This document shows positions 1 to 9,387 of a stretch of 64,000 nucleotides of DNA, in pieces (positions within the stretch are counted from its first letter, which is position 1; the number at the start of each line of letters is the position of its first letter). This DNA comes from Flavobacteriaceae bacterium. GTDB lineage: Bacteria > Bacteroidota > Bacteroidia > Flavobacteriales > Flavobacteriaceae. The notes under the pieces are model-generated. The model was not told the origin of the DNA and made no database searches. It saw only the letters and a program-made list of their open reading frames with translations. The stretch is taken from positions 3,256,321 to 3,320,320 of the forward strand of contig CP031964.1 of NCBI GenBank assembly GCA_003443635.1, given 5' to 3'. Position numbers and translations under genes: made by a program.

Positions 1-749
1 AAAGCAATTTGTTTTGATGTTTTATCAGAAAACCTTAATAACCGTTTTGCTTCTAAAATTATACGTTCATTTATCACTTTTAAAGGCGACTTATTATTAT
101 TGTTATATTTCAAAAATAGATTTGAAAGTGATTTTGGGGATTTATTTAATAAAGCAGCATAATCTGAAACTTTATGCTTTTCTCTAAAGTATTCTTCTAC
201 CAACAGGTTAAACTTTCTGATCACATCCATGTTTGATTGTTTTATTTCTGGTTCTGGCATTACTTTCTTTAATAATCTAACAGATTTTATCAATAATCTT
301 TTAAGTAATACTCGTAACATTTCTCCCTGAATATGATCTTTAGTTTCAAATTCTTCTTCAAAGAAGTCAAATAATAATGCAAAGCTTTTTCGTTCTTTAG
401 TTGTCAATTTAACAATTGGGGGAGTCGAAGATCCCATAAATAAAAACCCATTACAAGATACCTCTTGGTCGTGATCACGAATACAATAAAACTCTCTATT
501 AAATATATAAGAAATCGCACCTTTAGTATAAGGTTCTAATCGAAGCATATTAAGAGGGGTACAAAATAGTATATGATCTTTTTTAAGAATAATATGATAA
601 CCATCTATTCCTATCATTATATCTTGCTCTTTAGCCCAAATAATTTTATAATAATCTCCCGTTCCTAAGCGTTGATCAAAAGATGCACAATTAAAATCCG
701 TTAAAATAAAATTGCTCTGGTCTGAAAACCTAGTATATTTATAGTTCAT
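1..749 (-). CDS. AraC-family transcriptional regulator, partial (3' end outside window)
   Basis: The frame opens with ATG at 749-747 (MNYKYTRFSDQ) and stays open to the left edge, so about 249 residues are visible and the C-terminus is missing. The N-terminal half looks like a cupin-type sensor region. The visible C-terminal part carries the first helices of an AraC DNA-binding domain, with VSDYAALLNKSPKSLSNLF followed by ILEAKRLLRFSDKTSKQIA at the edge. It is divergent from the HD/Pycsar-TM gene, with 137 bp between the starts. The ligand and targets cannot be read from the sequence. The family call is firm; the role is unknown. Confidence 0.85.
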   Translation of the reverse strand, partial: MNYKYTRFSDQSNFILTDFNCASFDQRLGTGDYYKIIWAKEQDIMIGIDGYHIILKKDHILFCTPLNMLRLEPYTKGAISYIFNREFYCIRDHDQEVSCNGFLFMGSSTPPIVKLTTKERKSFALLFDFFEEEFETKDHIQGEMLRVLLKRLLIKSVRLLKKVMPEPEIKQSNMDVIRKFNLLVEEYFREKHKVSDYAALLNKSPKSLSNLFLKYNNNNKSPLKVINERIILEAKRLLRFSDKTSKQIA

Positions 750-886
750 CTTTCAGTGATATTTTAGAAATATACTATTAATTTGCAAAAAGGACACTAT
801 ATTATAATTGATTCTATTTCTCAGCGTTTAGATATCGTGAATTTTGATAATAAATTTAATTCTTAATTTAGCCCAAATATTTTTTT

Positions 887-2095
887 ATGGAAAATTTATT
901 AAAAGAAGTTGAAAAGTACGTTACTTCCCTATTGGTATCTGAACTACCTCATACTTTTTACTACCATAATTTAAGTCACACACAACGTGTTGTAAAAAAA
1001 GCGCATTTACTGATTGAAGGAGAACAGCTTAATAGTGATGAAAATCATAATTTAATCATTGCTTCATGGTTTCATGATGTTGGTTATGTTAGAGGTTGTG
1101 ATAATCATGAAGAGAATAGTGTAGAAATTGCTAAATCCTTTTTAAGTAATTTAAATATTAACAGCTCTGATATTGCTGAAATCTCTAACTTAATTATGGC
1201 TACTAAGATGAGTCATACTCCTCAAAATATAGCTGAGAAAATAATTCGTGATGCAGATTGCGCCCACTTTGCTTCAAAAAGCTACACAAACATTAGTGAT
1301 TTACTTAGAGAAGAATGGGAGTCACAAGGCACTCGGAGTTTTTCTGATATTGAATGGATTGAAGAAAATATTTCATTTTTTTCTGAGCACCATACTTTTC
1401 ATACTAATTATGCACAAGAACATTGGCAAGAAGGGAAAGATAAAAATCTAATTGTTTTATTTAAAGCTCTAAAAAAAGAAAAAAAAGAGCTTAAAAAAGA
1501 AAAGGCAAAATCTGAAGAGATTGCATTAAAAAAGAAAAAAGCTAAAACGCCTGAACGAGGCATAGAAACTATGTTTAGGGTAACCCTTAAAAATCATATT
1601 ACATTAAGTGATATTGCAGATACTAAGGCAAATATATTACTTTCTGTAAATGCTATTATAGTATCTTTAGTACTCTCAAATTTAGTATCTAAATTAGACA
1701 ACCCTTCAAATAGTTATTTGATCTATCCAACTCTTATTTTTGTCTTGTTTACAATAGCAGCAATGATATTATCTGTATTAGCAACACGTCCAAATGTAAC
1801 AAGTGGAAAATTCACAAAAGAAGATGTTGCTAACAAAAAAGTGAATTTATTATTTTTTGGAAACTTTCATAAAATGAGCCTCCCTGATTTTGAATGGGCT
1901 ATGGGAGAAATGATGAAAGATCGAGATTATTTATATTCTTCAATGAAAAAAGATTTATACTTTCTGGGTAAAGTTTTAGACAGAAAATATAAAATTTTAC
2001 GCATCACTTATACTGTTTTTATGATTGGTATTATAGTATCTGTAATTTCTTTTGCAATTGCTTTTCAATTTCAAGAAGGATTTGTTAGGCTTTAA
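887..2095 (+). CDS. HD-domain protein fused to a Pycsar-effector-like transmembrane domain
   Basis: This 402-residue protein has two modules. Residues 20-180 form an HD phosphohydrolase-like domain: H31 in YHNLSH, H63-D64 in WFHDVGY, H74-E75, and D122/D124 in RDADCAHF are the expected metal ligands. A Lys/Glu-rich linker covers about 192-222. Residues 225-395 resemble the Pycsar effector membrane family (DUF5706-type), with the LSDIADTKANILLSVNA signature and likely membrane helices at about 248-266, 280-300 and 371-393. In Pycsar defence a related domain is triggered by cCMP/cUMP, but no uridylate or cytidylate cyclase is encoded nearby. It may instead be a housekeeping nucleotide-responsive membrane protein. 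The 3' end overlaps the convergent GAF gene by 11 bp. The fold calls are good; the function is not known. Confidence 0.8.
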   Translation: MENLLKEVEKYVTSLLVSELPHTFYYHNLSHTQRVVKKAHLLIEGEQLNSDENHNLIIASWFHDVGYVRGCDNHEENSVEIAKSFLSNLNINSSDIAEISNLIMATKMSHTPQNIAEKIIRDADCAHFASKSYTNISDLLREEWESQGTRSFSDIEWIEENISFFSEHHTFHTNYAQEHWQEGKDKNLIVLFKALKKEKKELKKEKAKSEEIALKKKKAKTPERGIETMFRVTLKNHITLSDIADTKANILLSVNAIIVSLVLSNLVSKLDNPSNSYLIYPTLIFVLFTIAAMILSVLATRPNVTSGKFTKEDVANKKVNLLFFGNFHKMSLPDFEWAMGEMMKDRDYLYSSMKKDLYFLGKVLDRKYKILRITYTVFMIGIIVSVISFAIAFQFQEGFVRL

Positions 2096-4463
2096 GCTCT
2101 TTCATTAAATCTTCATAAGTATAAAACAACTCTTTATCATCATTTTGTTTGTGGTAAAGCACACTTACTCGAATAGCTTTTAATCCTGTTACTGCTTGTA
2201 AATCTTGAAGTTCTACAATTTCAACATCAGTATCTAAATAGCGCTTCGATTGTAAAAATTTAATATACCCTAAATACTCTCTTTCATCTTGTTTTTGAGA
2301 ATATACAATGGTGATCTTACCTTTTTCTGTAATACGTTTTTTGGTTCCTTTTATAAAAGCTTTATCTACACGTTTCTTTACAATTTCGTATCGAGCATTA
2401 TAGGTTCCATCTACATCAAATTGTTTTTCATCCATTCTAAAGCTTATAGACAAAGGTGAACTAAACACTAAAATCATAGAGGCTACATCTAAAGAAATTG
2501 GAAACTCTGAGCGCATTTGATAGTAGCTATTTTCCATTTCGCACATTATTTGTAATTGCCATAATCTAAGATTATAAAGATATATAGGGTCAAACGATTT
2601 TTCTTTAGTTATGGATTCCCCTACATACATATTATGCTCTACACCATCAGTTTTAAAACGTTCAAAATAATGCGGATACATTATTTGAGCCTTCACTTGT
2701 TCAGCATCTAATAAAGAAGCCATTTTTTTATTGATTTGCCTAACTGTATCGTCGTAATCTTTTCGGTGTTTATATAACGTATTTAGTTTATCGTCTATCT
2801 CATTAAAGTAAGATTTTATCTCCTTAGTCAGTTTATTTAAACCAGATAAATGCTTAAATAAAGGGGTAATTTTTTCTACAAAAAAGTTTGAAATTTGTTG
2901 TTCACTATCTACTTGAAAATGTTCTTCAAGTGCTTTTAAATAATTGTTTATTTTAAAACTTAATTGTTCATAGATTGGAAGCGGCTCATTTTCAAATATT
3001 TGATTTAAAATTAAATTTGCAGCTTTAAGTTGAGTGCTTAAATCTTGTTTTGTTGCCCAATTTCTAGCGTTAGAAGATCCTTTAATATCTATTTGTCCAT
3101 AAAGTGGATAAACATCTTCAAATGCAATTCTATTAAATGCTACAGAATTACCTTTAGCACGCTCTTTGATGAAAATTCTTGCTTCATTCTCAAATTTCCA
3201 ATGTACACTAGGGTGAATAGATGTACATTCTTGCTGAATAACTGCTTCAATTAAATTCTCTTCTTCTTTTTTAGAACGCTGTACAGCAGTTAAAATATAG
3301 GGCATTACATCTATTAACTTGTTCGCGTTAATACTATTCAATGCTTTTGATTTATGAGATACTAGTTCTAAAATCCCCAGTAATTCTTTATCATCAGCTA
3401 TAGGAGCTAAAATAGCACTTTTAACGCCTTGCTCTTTAAGTATTCTATACTGTGGTGCTTTCCCTTTAGATAGGTCATAAAATTTATCAATATCAGATAT
3501 TGAATAAAATTTCTTGTCTTTTAATAATGTTTCATAAGATACATTACACAATGTTAATGAGCATTTATTAACATCTAAATCATTTAAAAGAAAACTTTCT
3601 ATACCTTCGCCATAAACACGCTCAAACGTATCTTCTACCTTATTATAAGTCGAAAAACCTACTTTAAGCTCTTTAATATTTAACAAAGACCTAAAAACAT
3701 TATGAAAATCTTCCATAAAGTTTTCATCTCCACGTTTGTTCTCTCCAATTAAGTTAGACTTAATATTTGATATAGATTGATCATCAGTAACATCAAAAAT
3801 ATTAGAAATTACAAATCCTTTAAATATGTAGCTTTTAGGTGGAAATTTTTCTTTCCATAATTCTATATTATCAAAATTATCTAATAATTCATCAACATCT
3901 TCTTGAGTTATTTTTATAGCATTCTCTGATGGGATAATTTCTGTAAAATCCGCATTATATAAAATTTTATAATAACGCATAATTCCATTAGCATCAGGTA
4001 TTTCATAAAAAAATGGGCGTTTAAAATTTAAATTATAGCCATAACAAAAATTAAGAATGATAGTACACGCGATAATATATATATCATCTTCAGGCATATT
4101 CTTAATTGTTAACTCAAAATCATTTCCAGCATTTTTTACGATTTTCTTAAATCGTTCAGAAGAGTTAAATATTAAATTATGAAAAGGAACTGAAGCTGTT
4201 TTAATCTCATTATCAGTTAATACTTGACTAAATGAGTCTTGAAGTATAATACCTATTTCTTTTTCATACTTTTTTAACAGAGCAATATCAGTAAACCCTT
4301 CTCTTAATTCTGGGAAAGGTTCTTGAATTTTTAACACTCGCTTAGCTTTTGACGCTTTAAATTCGTCATCGCTTTCTGCAAGTACTTCATACTTTTCAAT
4401 AAGTTTATTAAAACTTATTTTAAGCAATAAAGGAGATTCGTATTGGTCGTTAATAGACATCAT
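2085..4463 (-). CDS. Large GAF-domain protein of unknown function
   Basis: This 792-residue cytosolic protein has no signal peptide and no clear membrane helix. A GAF-like segment lies at about residues 250-395, including a YRILKEQGVKSAILAPI stretch and ELLGILELVS, typical of GAF sensor cores. The N-terminal 240 and C-terminal 390 residues match nothing I can name. The C-terminal part is helical, with a coiled-coil-like stretch around 560-620. No kinase, cyclase, EAL/GGDEF or HTH motif is visible, so this is a sensor without an obvious output domain. Its tail-to-tail overlap with the HD/Pycsar-TM gene suggests the two may be functionally linked, but that is inference. Confidence 0.7.
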   Translation of the reverse strand: MMSINDQYESPLLLKISFNKLIEKYEVLAESDDEFKASKAKRVLKIQEPFPELREGFTDIALLKKYEKEIGIILQDSFSQVLTDNEIKTASVPFHNLIFNSSERFKKIVKNAGNDFELTIKNMPEDDIYIIACTIILNFCYGYNLNFKRPFFYEIPDANGIMRYYKILYNADFTEIIPSENAIKITQEDVDELLDNFDNIELWKEKFPPKSYIFKGFVISNIFDVTDDQSISNIKSNLIGENKRGDENFMEDFHNVFRSLLNIKELKVGFSTYNKVEDTFERVYGEGIESFLLNDLDVNKCSLTLCNVSYETLLKDKKFYSISDIDKFYDLSKGKAPQYRILKEQGVKSAILAPIADDKELLGILELVSHKSKALNSINANKLIDVMPYILTAVQRSKKEEENLIEAVIQQECTSIHPSVHWKFENEARIFIKERAKGNSVAFNRIAFEDVYPLYGQIDIKGSSNARNWATKQDLSTQLKAANLILNQIFENEPLPIYEQLSFKINNYLKALEEHFQVDSEQQISNFFVEKITPLFKHLSGLNKLTKEIKSYFNEIDDKLNTLYKHRKDYDDTVRQINKKMASLLDAEQVKAQIMYPHYFERFKTDGVEHNMYVGESITKEKSFDPIYLYNLRLWQLQIMCEMENSYYQMRSEFPISLDVASMILVFSSPLSISFRMDEKQFDVDGTYNARYEIVKKRVDKAFIKGTKKRITEKGKITIVYSQKQDEREYLGYIKFLQSKRYLDTDVEIVELQDLQAVTGLKAIRVSVLYHKQNDDKELFYTYEDLMKELKA

Positions 4464-4644
4464 TTGAGGATTAATTATCTTGCAAAAATACTAAATGTTT
4501 ACTATAAGACGAATAAATATCGATTTTGTGACACTTTTAATCGTTAATTTTAACTAAAACTGAATCAGTAAGTTAGCCCATTTCTCATTAATTTTTTAAT
4601 TTTTAATATATTTATAACATATAATTAACTAAAAAACTAGCATT

Positions 4645-5070
4645 ATGTTATCTAAAACAAATTTAATTTCGACACTCGTTACCACGATTTGGGGCTTTTT
4701 TGGAGGCTTTTTAATTTGGGTTATTGTTGGGGATCCTTTACTAAAGGATAATATGTTAACTGCAGGATTAATGAGAGATCCAGCAGATTATACTTTTTTA
4801 ATTTTAGGATGTCTTATTACAGGTTTTGTATTTTCTACAGTGTACTCTAAATGGGCACGAGGTATGCATAGCATTTCTCAAGGTATACAGTTTGGTATTT
4901 GGCTTGGTATTTTTATAGGTTTAGGTAGTGGTTTTATTGACCATGCTACCTCTAACATCCTTAATTTAAATGGCACTTTAATAAACGGAGTACTTTACAT
5001 TGTACATTTTGCAATTATGGGTGTATTAGCGAGTATTATTTATAAAAAAATTAGAACTTCAGCAGAATAA
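4645..5070 (+). CDS. Small integral membrane protein, unknown function
   Basis: This 141-residue protein appears to be four hydrophobic helices: about 8-30, 51-68, 84-104 (rich in small residues, GIWLGIFIGLGSG) and 113-133. No enzymatic motif is visible. The start follows a 170-bp AT-rich leader, and the gene ends 21 bp before a strong bidirectional stem-loop. It stands alone between the divergently oriented GAF gene and the convergent tRNA-Leu, so context gives no clue to function. Confidence 0.65.
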   Translation: MLSKTNLISTLVTTIWGFFGGFLIWVIVGDPLLKDNMLTAGLMRDPADYTFLILGCLITGFVFSTVYSKWARGMHSISQGIQFGIWLGIFIGLGSGFIDHATSNILNLNGTLINGVLYIVHFAIMGVLASIIYKKIRTSAE

Positions 5071-5090
5071 TTAACATCATTAATAAACTA

Positions 5091-5120
5091 AAAAAGCTTC
5101 AACTAACGTTGAAGCTTTTT
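5091..5120. terminator. Bidirectional rho-independent terminator
   Basis: A perfect 13-bp stem (AAAAAGCTTCAAC / GTTGAAGCTTTTT) with a TAAC loop carries A and T tracts on its two sides. It can therefore end both the small membrane protein gene and transcripts reading leftward through tRNA-Leu. Confidence 0.85.
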
Positions 5121-5129
5121 ATCTTATCG

Positions 5130-5211
5130 TGCGGGCGGAGAGACTCGAACTCTCACACCTCGCGGCACTAGATCCTAAGTCTAGCGTGTCTACCAATTCC
5201 ACCACGCCCGC
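5130..5211 (-). tRNA. tRNA-Leu (anticodon UAG)
   Basis: The reverse complement folds as a class II tRNA. The acceptor stem is GCGGGCG/CGCCCGC, the D-arm contains TGGTAGACAC, and the anticodon stem CTAGA/TCTAG encloses the loop CTTAGGA. A long variable arm (TGCCGCGAGGTGT) and a T-arm with GTTCGAGTC follow. The anticodon is UAG (Leu CUA family). The discriminator base is A, and CCA is not encoded. No integrase or attachment-site duplication is visible beside it. Confidence 0.95.
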
Positions 5212-5272
5212 GATTAAGGACTGCAAATATAAACAATACTTTCAAATTGCAAACTTTAGTATTTAAAAAACA

Positions 5273-6751
5273 TTATTTTTTAAACACTGATGGAAAACTT
5301 TGTAAATCTATATTCCAAAATATCGGTAATAATAAATAAATAGAAATAGCAATTACAATTACAGAAATAACATTTAACAGAAACCCTGCCCTGATCATAT
5401 CTTTAATTTTAATAGTTCCTGACCCAAATACAACAGCGTTTGGTGCCGTAGCTATAGGAAGCATAAAAGCACAAGAAGCTGCAATACAAGTTCCTACCAT
5501 TAATCCATAAGGATGTACATCTAAAGCAATAGCCAAAGTAGCTAAAATTGGCATCATTAAAGTACACATTGCCATATTTAAAGTTACTTCGGTCATAAAA
5601 TTAACTACAAGAATTATGACAAATAGCACTATAAAAAATGATATTCCGTCTAACCCCCCTAGTTGTTCTCCTATAAGTATAGTTAATCCAGATTCTTGAA
5701 ATCCAGCTGCAACAGCAAATGCCCCGCCAAAAAGCAACAATACTCCCCAAGGAAGTTTAATAGCTGTTTTCCAATCCATCAAACGCTCTTCTTTTTTAGA
5801 AGTCGATGGGATTACAAACAATAACAATGCTCCTATTAATACAATAATAGTATCATTTACAGCAGGGAAAAATGGTGTAATTAAAAAGCGACGGGTAATC
5901 CATGCAAATGCAACAACACAAAATACAACTAACACCCATTTTTCTTCAGGTTGAATTTTCCCTAATTTATCTATTTCAGTTTGTATAATATTTTTCTCTC
6001 CCAGAGTATCTTTGTTACTAATTTTAAATACCCCTCGAGTTAAGTGTAACCAACATACAAATAATAATAAAACAGCTATTGGAAATCCAACATACATCCA
6101 TTGATCAAATGGAATATCAATATCATAAAAGCGCTTTACCGCATCTGCAAAAATTAAATTTGTAGGTGTTCCTACCAATGTTGCCATTCCTCCTATTGAT
6201 GCTGCATAAGGCAATGATAAAATGAGTGCTTTTGCAAAACGAGAATCTTCAGCAGATTCTATTTCTGAATCTTCTTTATTGATAGTTTTTGATTGCTTAA
6301 TAATGGATAGTGCAATGGGGAGCATCATTACTGTTGTTGCTGTATTTGATATCCACATCGATAAAAATCCTGTTGCAATAATAAATCCTAAAATTAGTTG
6401 TCGTTTTTTAACACCTACCAATTTTATAATATTTAGTGCAATTCGCTTGTGCAGATTCCATTTTTCCATCGCCAAAGCCAATACAAATCCTCCAACAAAA
6501 AGATAAATTAAAGGGTTAGAATACGGTACTGTAGTTGCTCGTAAATCCATTACTCCTGTTAATGGGAATAACACTAAAGGCAGCAATGAAGTTACTGCAA
6601 TAGGCACTGCTTCAGTTACCCACCAAAATGCAATCCAAACAATAGATGCAATCATAGCTTGGGCAGGCTTAGGAATGCTGTTGGGCAATAAAATTTCTAA
6701 TAATAAAAATAAAATCGGGCCTAAAACAATAGATATATTCTTTTTATTCAA
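5273..6751 (-). CDS. SLC13 (DASS) family anion/dicarboxylate permease
   Basis: This 492-residue polytopic protein has about 11-12 hydrophobic segments. It carries two SLC13 hallmarks: MWISNTATTVMMLPIALSI in the first half, and the second-half counterpart FMTEVTLNMAMCTLMMP, followed by LPIATAPNAVVFGSG. Members move di/tricarboxylates or sulfate with Na+ across the inner membrane; substrate cannot be read here. The full family length is present. It is a monocistronic minus-strand gene, separated by 166 bp from the divergent M20 dipeptidase. Uptake of C4/C5 dicarboxylates would be typical in this phylum, but that is family knowledge only. Confidence 0.88.
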   Translation of the reverse strand: MNKKNISIVLGPILFLLLEILLPNSIPKPAQAMIASIVWIAFWWVTEAVPIAVTSLLPLVLFPLTGVMDLRATTVPYSNPLIYLFVGGFVLALAMEKWNLHKRIALNIIKLVGVKKRQLILGFIIATGFLSMWISNTATTVMMLPIALSIIKQSKTINKEDSEIESAEDSRFAKALILSLPYAASIGGMATLVGTPTNLIFADAVKRFYDIDIPFDQWMYVGFPIAVLLLFVCWLHLTRGVFKISNKDTLGEKNIIQTEIDKLGKIQPEEKWVLVVFCVVAFAWITRRFLITPFFPAVNDTIIVLIGALLLFVIPSTSKKEERLMDWKTAIKLPWGVLLLFGGAFAVAAGFQESGLTILIGEQLGGLDGISFFIVLFVIILVVNFMTEVTLNMAMCTLMMPILATLAIALDVHPYGLMVGTCIAASCAFMLPIATAPNAVVFGSGTIKIKDMIRAGFLLNVISVIVIAISIYLLLPIFWNIDLQSFPSVFKK

Positions 6752-6890
6752 ATGTTTTGTTTTAAAAGAAAATTATAAAATACTCGTAAATATATAATTC
6801 TCAACGAGCAATTTGAGTAATAACACGTCAAAAAAAAAGTTTTAACAAATCTATAGTGCTAATCCATTCTATTTTAAAGTATTCTTTTCC

Positions 6891-6898
6891 TATTTTTG
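6891..6898 (+). promoter_or_regulatory. Putative Bacteroidota -7 promoter element (TATTTTTG)
   Basis: The octamer matches TAnnTTTG and lies 19 bp before the ATG of the M20 dipeptidase gene, a plausible position. No clear -33 TTG partner is visible, so the call is tentative. Confidence 0.35.
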
Positions 6899-6917
6899 GA
6901 TGAAATAAATCATTTAT

Positions 6918-8306
6918 ATGCAAAACATTAAATCATACATCGACACTCATAAAGACAGGTTTTTAAACGAATTAATAGAGCTTTTAAAAATCCCTTCGGT
7001 TAGTGCCGATTCAAATTATAAAAACGACGTTTTAAAAACTGCTGATGCAGTAGCAGAACGTTTAAAAGAAGCTGGATGTGATATTGTAGATATTTGTCCA
7101 ACCGATGGTTTCCCTATTGTGTATGGCGAAAAAATAATTGATTCAAATTTACCAACTATTCTAGTTTATGGACATTACGATGTACAACCTGCAGATCCTC
7201 TAGAATTATGGGATTCTGCACCTTTTGAACCTATTATAAAACAAACCAAATTACATCCAGAAGGCGCTATCTTTGCTCGTGGTGCTTGTGATGATAAAGG
7301 GCAGGCTTACATGCATATAAAAGCATTAGAGTTTATGACACAAAACAACCAATTACCTTGTAATGTTAAATTTATGATCGAAGGTGAAGAAGAGGTTGGT
7401 AGTGTTAATCTATCTAAATACGTAAAAGAAAATCAAGAGAAATTAGCTAATGATGTGATTTTAATTTCTGATACCGGGATGATCGCTAAAGATGTACCAT
7501 CTATAACAACAGGATTACGCGGAATGAGCTATGTAGAAGTTGAAGTAACTGGACCTAATCGAGATTTACATTCAGGATTATATGGAGGTGCTGTTGCTAA
7601 TCCTATTAATATTTTAACTAAAATGATTGCTTCTCTCCATGATGAAAACAATCATATAACGATTCCTGGTTTTTATGATAAAGTAGAAAATCTCACAGAA
7701 GCGGAACGTGCAGAAATGGCAAAAGCTCCTTTTTCGTTAGATGATTATAAAGCTTCTTTAAATATTTCAGAAGTTTATGGTGAAAAAGGTTATACGACAA
7801 ATGAACGCAATTCTATTCGCCCTACTTTAGATGTTAATGGTATTTGGGGTGGTTATATTGGTGAAGGTGCTAAAACTGTTATAGCTAGTAAAGCAAATGC
7901 CAAAATATCAATGCGTTTAGTACCTAATCAGAACTGGGAAGAAATCACGCAATTGTTTCAAACACACTTTGAAGCTATTGCACCTAAAAGTGTGACTGTA
8001 AAAATTACACCACATCACGGAGGTCAAGGCTATGTTACTCCTATTGATAGTATAGGTTATCAAGCAGCTTCTAAAGCATATGAAACTACTTTTGGCAAAA
8101 AACCAATTCCACAACGTAGCGGAGGAAGTATTCCTATTGTTGCTTTATTTGAAGAAGAATTAAAAAGCAAAACTATTTTAATGGGTTTTGGTTTAGATAG
8201 TGATGCGATTCATTCTCCTAATGAGCATTTTGGTGTGTTTAATTATTTAAAAGGAATCGAAACCATTCCTTATTTTTACAAATTCTTTACAGAACTCTCA
8301 AAATAA
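6918..8306 (+). CDS. M20-family dipeptidase (carnosinase/CNDP-like)
   Basis: This 462-residue cytosolic zinc peptidase hydrolyses dipeptides. The M20 di-zinc site is intact: H and D in YGHYDVQPADP, D in RGACDDKGQ, the catalytic Glu and ligand in IEGEEEVGS, D in LISDTGM, and the C-terminal His in IHSPNEHFGVF. The inserted dimerisation domain contains LRGMSYVEVEVTGPNRDLHSG split around the lid His, as in CNDP/PepV-type enzymes. There is no signal peptide. It sits alone between two transporters. It could finish dipeptides from the peptidases at 19-41 kb, but there is no operon link. Confidence 0.9.
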   Translation: MQNIKSYIDTHKDRFLNELIELLKIPSVSADSNYKNDVLKTADAVAERLKEAGCDIVDICPTDGFPIVYGEKIIDSNLPTILVYGHYDVQPADPLELWDSAPFEPIIKQTKLHPEGAIFARGACDDKGQAYMHIKALEFMTQNNQLPCNVKFMIEGEEEVGSVNLSKYVKENQEKLANDVILISDTGMIAKDVPSITTGLRGMSYVEVEVTGPNRDLHSGLYGGAVANPINILTKMIASLHDENNHITIPGFYDKVENLTEAERAEMAKAPFSLDDYKASLNISEVYGEKGYTTNERNSIRPTLDVNGIWGGYIGEGAKTVIASKANAKISMRLVPNQNWEEITQLFQTHFEAIAPKSVTVKITPHHGGQGYVTPIDSIGYQAASKAYETTFGKKPIPQRSGGSIPIVALFEEELKSKTILMGFGLDSDAIHSPNEHFGVFNYLKGIETIPYFYKFFTELSK

Positions 8307-8320
8307 TTTTTTTAAACCAT

Positions 8321-8347
8321 TTTATTCTAAAATAAATCTAGAATAAA
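8321..8347 (+). terminator. Weak stem-loop downstream of the M20 peptidase gene
   Basis: A 9-bp stem, TTTATTCTA / TAGAATAAA, with a 9-nt loop begins 15 bp after the stop codon. It is AT-rich with no clean T tract, so it is a possible terminator only. Confidence 0.3.
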
Positions 8348-8481
8348 TGAACGTGTTCTATCATCATTTGTATAAAATTCAGATAATCTTAATCGTTAAA
8401 ACTTAAAGAGCAATTAGCAATAAAATAGAAGATTAGTTTAAAAGGTTTTCGTTTTTATGGAAATTCAAAATACATTTTTTT

Positions 8482-9342
8482 ATGAAAAAGAGCCATATTA
8501 ACCATCTTTTAGAATTAAGCTTAGCAACAGTATTTATAAGTACTTCTGGCGCTTTAGGTAAATTTATTGAGATGCCAACTCCAGTATTAGTATGGTGGCG
8601 CTCTGCATTAGCATTAGTGTTTCTCTTTATTTATTGCAGGTATAAAAAGATTAGCCTCAAACTTAACAACAAAAAAGATTGGGTCACTTTTATATTAAGT
8701 GCACTCTTTATGGGAGCCCATTGGATCACTTATTTTTATGCTTTAAAGCTGTCAAATGTTGCTTTAGGGATGCTATCACTATTCACATTTCCTATAATGA
8801 TTGCTCTTCTAGAACCATTATTTATAAAAATAAAATTTGACCCAATACATATATTATTAGGAGTTTTAGTATTATTTGGCATTTATATTTTAGCACCAAA
8901 TTTTAATTTAGAAAGTTCATACGTTCAAGGCATTTTATTGGGATTACTCTCTGCTTTGTGCTATGCATTACGCACTTTAATTTTAAAGCAACATGTTGGT
9001 AATTATAATGGTACAATGCTAATGTTATATCAACTTCTTATTTTGAGTATTGTTTTAACTCCAGTATTAACATCAATGGATACTTCTGGTATAAAAACAC
9101 AATACCCTTATGTAATTATTTTAGGTTTAGTTACAACAGCTATAGGGCATACAATGTTTTTACATAGCTTAAAATACTTTAAAGTAAGCACTGCTAGTAT
9201 TATTAGCAGTGCACAACCCATTTATGGAATTATTATTGCTTTTTTCTTTTTAGGTGAAACTCCAACGTGGAATACGTTTTTTGGAGGTTTACTTATTATA
9301 AGTACAGTTATTATAGAAAGTATTAGATCCCGAAAACCTTAA
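8482..9342 (+). CDS. EamA/DMT-family transporter
   Basis: This 286-residue inner-membrane protein has about ten hydrophobic helices arranged as two EamA repeats. The first repeat holds the MGAHWITYFYALKLSNVALG segment, and the second holds TTAIGHTMFLHSLKYFKVS and SSAQPIYGIIIAFFFLGE, both typical DMT signatures. Family members export metabolites or amino acids, and the substrate is not predictable. It is followed 86 bp later by the BlaI gene with its operators, so it is probably a separate transcription unit. Confidence 0.88.
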   Translation: MKKSHINHLLELSLATVFISTSGALGKFIEMPTPVLVWWRSALALVFLFIYCRYKKISLKLNNKKDWVTFILSALFMGAHWITYFYALKLSNVALGMLSLFTFPIMIALLEPLFIKIKFDPIHILLGVLVLFGIYILAPNFNLESSYVQGILLGLLSALCYALRTLILKQHVGNYNGTMLMLYQLLILSIVLTPVLTSMDTSGIKTQYPYVIILGLVTTAIGHTMFLHSLKYFKVSTASIISSAQPIYGIIIAFFFLGETPTWNTFFGGLLIISTVIIESIRSRKP

Positions 9343-9361
9343 GTTTTAACATTTTTAACAT

Positions 9362-9379
9362 ACTCTACATTTGTAGAAT
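9362..9379. promoter_or_regulatory. BlaI-type operator 1
   Basis: The dyad CTACA-TT-TGTAG, with additional matching outer positions, closely resembles the BlaI/MecI operator core (TACA/TGTA) known from Gram-positive bacteria. It lies 50-67 bp before the blaI-like start codon, within the only intergenic space of this operon. Confidence 0.7.
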
Positions 9380-9387
9380 TAATTTTT

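Noticed and set aside
887..4463. A complete Pycsar anti-phage system
   Set aside because: Only an effector-like domain is present; no nucleotidyl cyclase motif is visible in the GAF protein or nearby genes.
5130..5211. tRNA-Leu as an integration site of a mobile island
   Set aside because: No integrase gene and no repeated tRNA 3' end were seen on either side.
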